Positions 59,957-64,000 of a DNA stretch of 64,000 nt are shown here, piece after piece (the stretch's first letter is position 1; every line of letters starts with the position of its first letter). The notes beneath the pieces are model-generated. The model was not told the origin of the DNA, did no database searches, and worked only from the letters and a program-made list of their open reading frames with translations. The stretch comes from Bifidobacterium aquikefiri (GTDB taxonomy: Bacteria > Actinomycetota > Actinomycetes > Actinomycetales > Bifidobacteriaceae), in assembly GCF_002259795.1 (NCBI RefSeq), contig NZ_MWXA01000007.1, positions 62,001-126,000 of the forward strand. The letters are read 5' to 3'. The position numbers and the translations under genes were made by a program.

Positions 59957-60906
59957 GCTCTCGCTTTCTCAGTGATCTTACGAGCTATGAAGTTCACGAG
60001 GAATGTAATGAGGAATAGAACCAGGCCGGTCGCAATCAGCGTCGAAACCCCAAGGTCATTTGCCTCTGGGAACTGCGCGGCTATGTTCGCGGCAATGCTC
60101 TGATTCTGCGAAGCCTGCAGCAGCTTGACGGAATACGACATGCCGGGCGAAAGAATCATGAGTACGGCCATCGTCTCGCCCAATGCGCGACCAAGGCCAA
60201 GCATCGAAGCAGAAATGAGGCCCGAGCGTCCAAAGGGAAGCACCGCAAGTTTGATCATTTCCCATTTCGTAGCTCCCATGGCCAAGGCGGCCTCCTGCTG
60301 GAGGCGGGGGGCTTGCAGGAAAATGTCGCGTGCAACAGAGGTGATGATCGGAAGAATCATGACCGCAAGCACGACGGATACCGTGCCGACGGTACGTGAT
60401 GGGTCTGCGGCGGGTCCTTTGAACAAAGGAATCCAACCAAGATATTGGGCGACCCATTTCCAGAAACCGGTGATATGAGGCACCAGCACGATACCGCCCC
60501 ACAGACCATAGATAACAGAAGGGATTGCTGCAAGAAGATCAACTACATAGCTTAACGCGGTTGAAAGCTTTCGCGGAGCGTAGTGCGAAATGAAGAGTGC
60601 AATGCCAACCGATATTGGAAAAGCGAGCAACAAGGCCAAAGCCGAAATAAGAATCGTACCGAAGACGAGCGGTCCAACATATTGCAGGAAATTATGCGCC
60701 TGTCCACCTGTGAATGAGACGATGGTGTCCTCATTGGCCTTTTGACTGCCAGTGAGCAGAGGCATCGCTCGAACTAAAAGAAATAAAGTCACGGCGGCCA
60801 ATGCCACCAGAATCATGATTCCGGCCCCATAAGCCAGACCTTTGAACACTTTGTCGCCGGACTTACCCGATGTAGTGTTCTGTGTCACCGTTGTCTGCGA
60901 ACTCAA
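59953..60906 (-). CDS. pstC: Phosphate ABC transporter permease
   Basis: 317 residues from a TTG at 60906 preceded by AAGGAG; the rare start may hold expression down. Six membrane segments; AAIPSVIYGLWGGIVLVP and the EAA loop RLQQEAALAMGATKWEMI are typical of PstC. Forms the channel with PstA. Confidence 0.95.
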   Translation of the reverse strand: MSSQTTVTQNTTSGKSGDKVFKGLAYGAGIMILVALAAVTLFLLVRAMPLLTGSQKANEDTIVSFTGGQAHNFLQYVGPLVFGTILISALALLLAFPISVGIALFISHYAPRKLSTALSYVVDLLAAIPSVIYGLWGGIVLVPHITGFWKWVAQYLGWIPLFKGPAADPSRTVGTVSVVLAVMILPIITSVARDIFLQAPRLQQEAALAMGATKWEMIKLAVLPFGRSGLISASMLGLGRALGETMAVLMILSPGMSYSVKLLQASQNQSIAANIAAQFPEANDLGVSTLIATGLVLFLITFLVNFIARKITEKARA

Positions 60907-61008
60907 GGCTTCTCCTTCATCGTATGCGATTCACGCATTGAGTCTCACTGTATACCTTATCGGAATGCCTACAGGCAAACGGACAATGAATTTTCTGCCT
61001 TGTCGGCA

Positions 61009-61056
61009 AACAATCCGCCCCACCGGTGGCCGCGACCACCCATGAAACGGATTGTT
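61009..61056 (-). terminator. Attenuator-like hairpin between pstS and pstC
   Basis: AACAATCCG / CGGATTGTT, a 9-bp stem with a GC-rich 30-base loop that includes ACCGGTGG, about 65 bases after the pstS stop. On the minus strand it is followed by only TTTGCC. It could reduce read-through so that the binding protein is made in excess of the permease. Confidence 0.5.
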
Positions 61057-61119
61057 CATTCATCATGACGTTTGTCACTTCAGCATTCGCTCAACAATCA
61101 GAAACCCTGCGAAAGTCGT

Positions 61120-62250
61120 TCACTTGGTCTTGATCGCGTTGATTGACTTCATGACATCAGCGCGCAGAGAAGCTGACATTGGGGCGCTACCTGCACTGTC
61201 GGCAGCGGTCTTCTGACCCTCTTCGCTGACAACATAGGTGAGCCACTGCTTTGCGAACTCGCCATTCTTGGCGGTCTTATATGCAGGGCAGGCGATGTCG
61301 TACGAGACGAGGACGACTGGATATGCGCCGGACTCGGTCGTGTTGTGGTCGATCTTGATGACGACGCGATTCTTTTGAGTTGCGGTGTCATCCTTGGGAG
61401 AAGCATCGACAACCTTGGCAGCAGCATCCGCTGAATAAGGAACGTAGTCATCCCCAACCTTGACGGCTGCTGTTCCAAGGGATCCAGCCTGTGAGGCATC
61501 GGCGTAGCCAATGGTTCCTTCGGCCTGGTTGACAGTGGTGATCACGCCGGAAGTTCCCTTGGCACCCTGACCAACGTTGTTCGGCCAGTTCTCGCCGACC
61601 TCATAAGGCCATGCAGCATCTGCGGTGTCCTTGATGTAGCTGACGAAGTTCTTGGTGGTACCGGACTTGTCAGAACGGTGGACGACGGTGATTGCCAGGT
61701 CAGGAAGCTTGGCATCTGGGTTCATCTTGGCGATTGCAGAATCGTTCCACTTGGTGATCTTGCCATCGAAGATCTTGGCGATGGTTTCACCGTCGAGATT
61801 CAAGTGCTTGCTGGTTCCGTTGAGACCGGCTGACTTGAGGTTGTAGACGATTGCGATTGGGGAGATGTACACAGGAACATCGAAGGCGGTGCCTGTTGCG
61901 CAAACCGACTTTGATTGTGATACCTGGTCTGATGTCATTGCGGCATCGGAGCCAGCCCAGACTGTCGAACCGGTAAGGAAGGTGCTCACACCTGCACCTG
62001 AACCGGATGGGTCGTACGAAATTTTTGCATCAGGCTGCTTGTCAGCAAAGCCTGCAATCCAAGCCTCAACGGCACTCTGCTGTGACGATGCACCTGCTCC
62101 TGCGAATTCACCAGATATTGAAGCAGTGGCAGAAGTTGAAGCTGAACTTGACGATGTTGCACTTGTGTTGTCACCGCAAGCTGCAAGGGCTGCCAACATG
62201 GCAAAACCAGAAATTGCAGCGACGGAACGGATCAACGCATTGTTACGCAT
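61120..62250 (-). CDS. pstS: Phosphate-binding lipoprotein
   Basis: 376 residues, AGAGGAAAG before the ATG. Lipobox LAALAACG. The phosphate-binding opening FAGAGASSQQSAVEAWIAGF and SGSGAGVSTFLTG are conserved, as is HRSDKSGTTKNFVSYI. It captures phosphate outside the membrane. A PHO-box-like site lies 160 bases upstream. Confidence 0.97.
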   Translation of the reverse strand: MRNNALIRSVAAISGFAMLAALAACGDNTSATSSSSASTSATASISGEFAGAGASSQQSAVEAWIAGFADKQPDAKISYDPSGSGAGVSTFLTGSTVWAGSDAAMTSDQVSQSKSVCATGTAFDVPVYISPIAIVYNLKSAGLNGTSKHLNLDGETIAKIFDGKITKWNDSAIAKMNPDAKLPDLAITVVHRSDKSGTTKNFVSYIKDTADAAWPYEVGENWPNNVGQGAKGTSGVITTVNQAEGTIGYADASQAGSLGTAAVKVGDDYVPYSADAAAKVVDASPKDDTATQKNRVVIKIDHNTTESGAYPVVLVSYDIACPAYKTAKNGEFAKQWLTYVVSEEGQKTAADSAGSAPMSASLRADVMKSINAIKTK

Positions 62251-62338
62251 ATATTCTTTCCTCTATCATCCTTGACGGTTACCCGCCTGAGTGCCTTCCT
62301 CAATACATTGTGGCGATCTCAACCGACCCCACCCATCG

Positions 62339-62427
62339 TGAACATGGCACATGGAAGTTCATGACAGCTCCAAGCGTATTGGGTGAATCAGGCCTCGGGA
62401 AGCGAATAAGGTTAACGGAGCATGAAC
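62339..62427 (-). promoter_or_regulatory. Candidate PHO box upstream of pstS
   Basis: On the minus strand GTTCATG and GTTAACC (62410-62427) start 11 bases apart, like the GTTCACC direct repeats bound by PhoP in Streptomyces. Nearer the gene, TGAAC/GTTCA form an inverted repeat at 62339-62361. The -10 is not clear. The most likely regulator is the adjacent RegX3/PhoP-like protein. Confidence 0.5.
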
Positions 62428-62547
62428 AGGTGCTTATATCTCGTGATTTCCGTCGAGCTTTCGAGTTTGTGTGCCCAAAGCCGGGATTGCGGGTCATTCC
62501 ACGCAATCTCATCGCGACAAGACAGGTTTCGGACTCAATTCATGCGT

Positions 62548-63258
62548 TCATTGACCGGGTTCGTCGATTTTGTAGCCAAGACCACGAACCGTGGTCAGAT
62601 ACTTTGGATGCGCCGGATCGGTCTCAATCTTGGAACGTACCCGTTTCACATGCACATCCAAGGTTTTTGTGTCGCCAACATAGTCAGAGCCCCAGATGCG
62701 ATCAATGAGCTGATGTCTGGTCATCACTCTGCCTTTGTTCTGCAAGAGATATTCGAGAAGTTCGAATTCCTTGAGTGGGAAAAACACATCACCACCTCGA
62801 ACCTGCACTGCATGCTCGCCAACCTGCATGGATACATCACCACAGGTCAAGGGCATGTCTGCATGAACCGGACTCCCCTGTTCTGCGGCATGATTGCTCT
62901 GGTTGCGCCTGAGCACGGCACGGATTCTTGCCAGAAGCTCACGGAAAGAGTACGGCTTGGTAACGTAGTCATCAGCCCCGATTTCAAGCCCGACAACCTT
63001 GTCGATTTCCGAACTTTTTGCCGTCAACATGATGACGGGAACACGTGACTGCTCGCGTATCCGCCTGCACAGAGCAATACCATCCAAACCTGGGAGCATC
63101 AGGTCCAAGAGCACCAAATCGACACCGCCCTTGGTAAATATATCGAGACCTTCCTCACCTGTCGCGGCTGCGGAAACATCATAGCCTTCTCTATTCAGCT
63201 GATATACCAGAGGCTCTCTGTATGATTCCTCATCCTCCACAATCAGTATGCGAGTCAT
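62548..63258 (-). CDS. OmpR/PhoB-type response regulator (RegX3/PhoP-like)
   Basis: 236 residues. Receiver domain with phospho-accepting Asp52 (LLDLMLPG), Thr79/Lys101 (MLTAK, TKPYSF), and a C-terminal winged helix ending HVKRVRSKIETDPAHP and VRGLGYKI. Position beside pstS and a sensor kinase fits the phosphate regulon activator. GAAGG lies before the ATG. The gene is transcribed toward pstS but separated by about 300 bases. Confidence 0.94.
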   Translation of the reverse strand: MTRILIVEDEESYREPLVYQLNREGYDVSAAATGEEGLDIFTKGGVDLVLLDLMLPGLDGIALCRRIREQSRVPVIMLTAKSSEIDKVVGLEIGADDYVTKPYSFRELLARIRAVLRRNQSNHAAEQGSPVHADMPLTCGDVSMQVGEHAVQVRGGDVFFPLKEFELLEYLLQNKGRVMTRHQLIDRIWGSDYVGDTKTLDVHVKRVRSKIETDPAHPKYLTTVRGLGYKIDEPGQ

Positions 63259-63311
63259 TCAACACCTTCCCGTGAACGTCACCATTCTCTAATCACCTAT
63301 GTTGCTGCAGC

Positions 63312-64000
63312 CTATTGAGCCCGGGCTGCTTTGGAAGCATTCCCTACACTACCGGTTTTGCCTTCAGCCTCGACCGCCTTGGCAGCCTTCATTGCGGCAG
63401 CGTCAACATCAGTCTCGTGCACATCGTTGACTTTCGAGTGCCGAGGCAGCGTTATGGTGAAGGTTGAGCCCTCACCTTCCCTGGACCATACAGCGATGGT
63501 TCCACCACACTCCTGCACACAGTGCTTGGTAATGCTCAAGCCCAGACCAGTCCCACCCGTTTCTCGCGAGCGCGCGGGATCGACGCGATAGAATCGCTCA
63601 AAGACCCTGCTGAGCGAGCGTTCCGGTATCCCAATTCCCTGATCAACCACCTTGATGCGAATATTCTGATCATCGGCAACGATTCCCACCGCGACATGCG
63701 TCTTCACCGGCGAATATCTGATGGCGTTCTCCACGAGATTCTTCACGGCTGTCTTCAATGCATCGGCATTGCTCACGATCAACACGGGACTCGGGCAATC
63801 CTTGGCATGCGTTTCATCGTCAACGGCGATTCGCTGGCCATTCATGGAGAGCATTATCTCAATCTGCTTTGATTCTGCCTGAACGAGATTCTCCCGTATA
63901 GCATCAGCTACCGTATCCAGAACATTCGTTTGCTTGTCGTCAGAGATGTCCAGCGTTTCCTCGGCCTTCTGCAATTCAATCAATCTGCCGACCAAACCCG
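63312..64000 (-). CDS. Sensor histidine kinase (SenX3/PhoR-like), C-terminal part
   Basis: At least 229 residues, running off the right edge; the H-box lies outside. Visible kinase boxes: N (NLVENAIRYSP), G1 (VDQGIGIPE), F (FERFYRVD), G2 (GGTGLGLSITKH). An Ala/Lys/Glu-rich tail of ~40 residues follows the catalytic domain. 53 bases before the response regulator gene, same direction. It senses phosphate status through the Pst system, by homology. Confidence 0.93.
   Translation of the reverse strand, partial: GLVGRLIELQKAEETLDISDDKQTNVLDTVADAIRENLVQAESKQIEIMLSMNGQRIAVDDETHAKDCPSPVLIVSNADALKTAVKNLVENAIRYSPVKTHVAVGIVADDQNIRIKVVDQGIGIPERSLSRVFERFYRVDPARSRETGGTGLGLSITKHCVQECGGTIAVWSREGEGSTFTITLPRHSKVNDVHETDVDAAAMKAAKAVEAEGKTGSVGNASKAARAQ

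Noticed and set aside
1-64000. tRNA, rRNA, insertion sequence or prophage genes
   Set aside because: I looked in all larger gaps and found no cloverleaf-like sequence, rRNA segment, transposase or integrase.

Overview
The window looks like chromosome from a member of the Bifidobacteriaceae (Actinobacteria). The reasons are the protein sequences of the ribosomal cluster, a short zinc-type S14, a 186-residue adenylate kinase, actinobacterial S3/S5 extensions, a SenX3/RegX3-PstSCAB phosphate system, an Rpf-like muralytic protein, and many dispersed stem-loop repeats built on GTCATCYCGAGCG. I cannot name the species. Almost all genes lie on the minus strand. No rRNA, tRNA, CRISPR array or insertion sequence was found.

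Layout. (1) 1-17619, minus: a cell-surface locus. It is transcribed from a TTGACA promoter near 17.85 kb through a major pilin (LPYTG), an ancillary pilin (LAKTG) and a class C sortase. Next comes one enormous reading frame, open without a stop from 11370 to the left edge (at least 3,790 codons). It encodes a secreted protein of ten diverged right-handed beta-helix modules plus the start of an eleventh. (2) 17998-21600: an accessory stretch with an unrecognised 300-residue protein, a PIN/HTH pair, a second small overlapping toxin-antitoxin-like pair, an internally deleted second copy of the end of the 300-residue gene, and repeats. (3) 21618-34016, minus: adk, secY and the S10/spc ribosomal genes (L15 back to S10), with terminators, hairpins and a good promoter before rpsJ. 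infA-rpmJ-rpsM-rpsK-rpoA, which commonly follow adk, are absent here; the accessory region takes their place. (4) 34788-46146, minus: leuB, an oligopeptidase B-like peptidase, an App1-domain protein, gcvH, an L,D-transpeptidase, and an alpha/beta hydrolase-nudC-NUDIX group. (5) 46297-47969, plus: trxA with a terminator, and an Rpf-like protein behind a structured leader. (6) 48161-55872, minus: a peptide ABC transporter, a cytosolic gamma-glutamyltransferase-family enzyme and a GntR/FCD regulator, with a TGTATACA palindrome in the promoter. (7) 56308-64000, minus: an AzgA-type purine permease, then pstSCAB with a PHO-box-like site, the response regulator, and the C-terminal half of its sensor kinase running off the right edge.

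How it works together. The left third builds a sortase-assembled pilus beside a giant adhesin-like protein. The middle is core translation and secretion. The right third imports peptides, purines and phosphate under local regulators. The most unusual items are the giant modular protein, the composite repeat family with tandem tails, a two-copy 100-base intergenic element, and the deleted gene copy flanking the PIN module.
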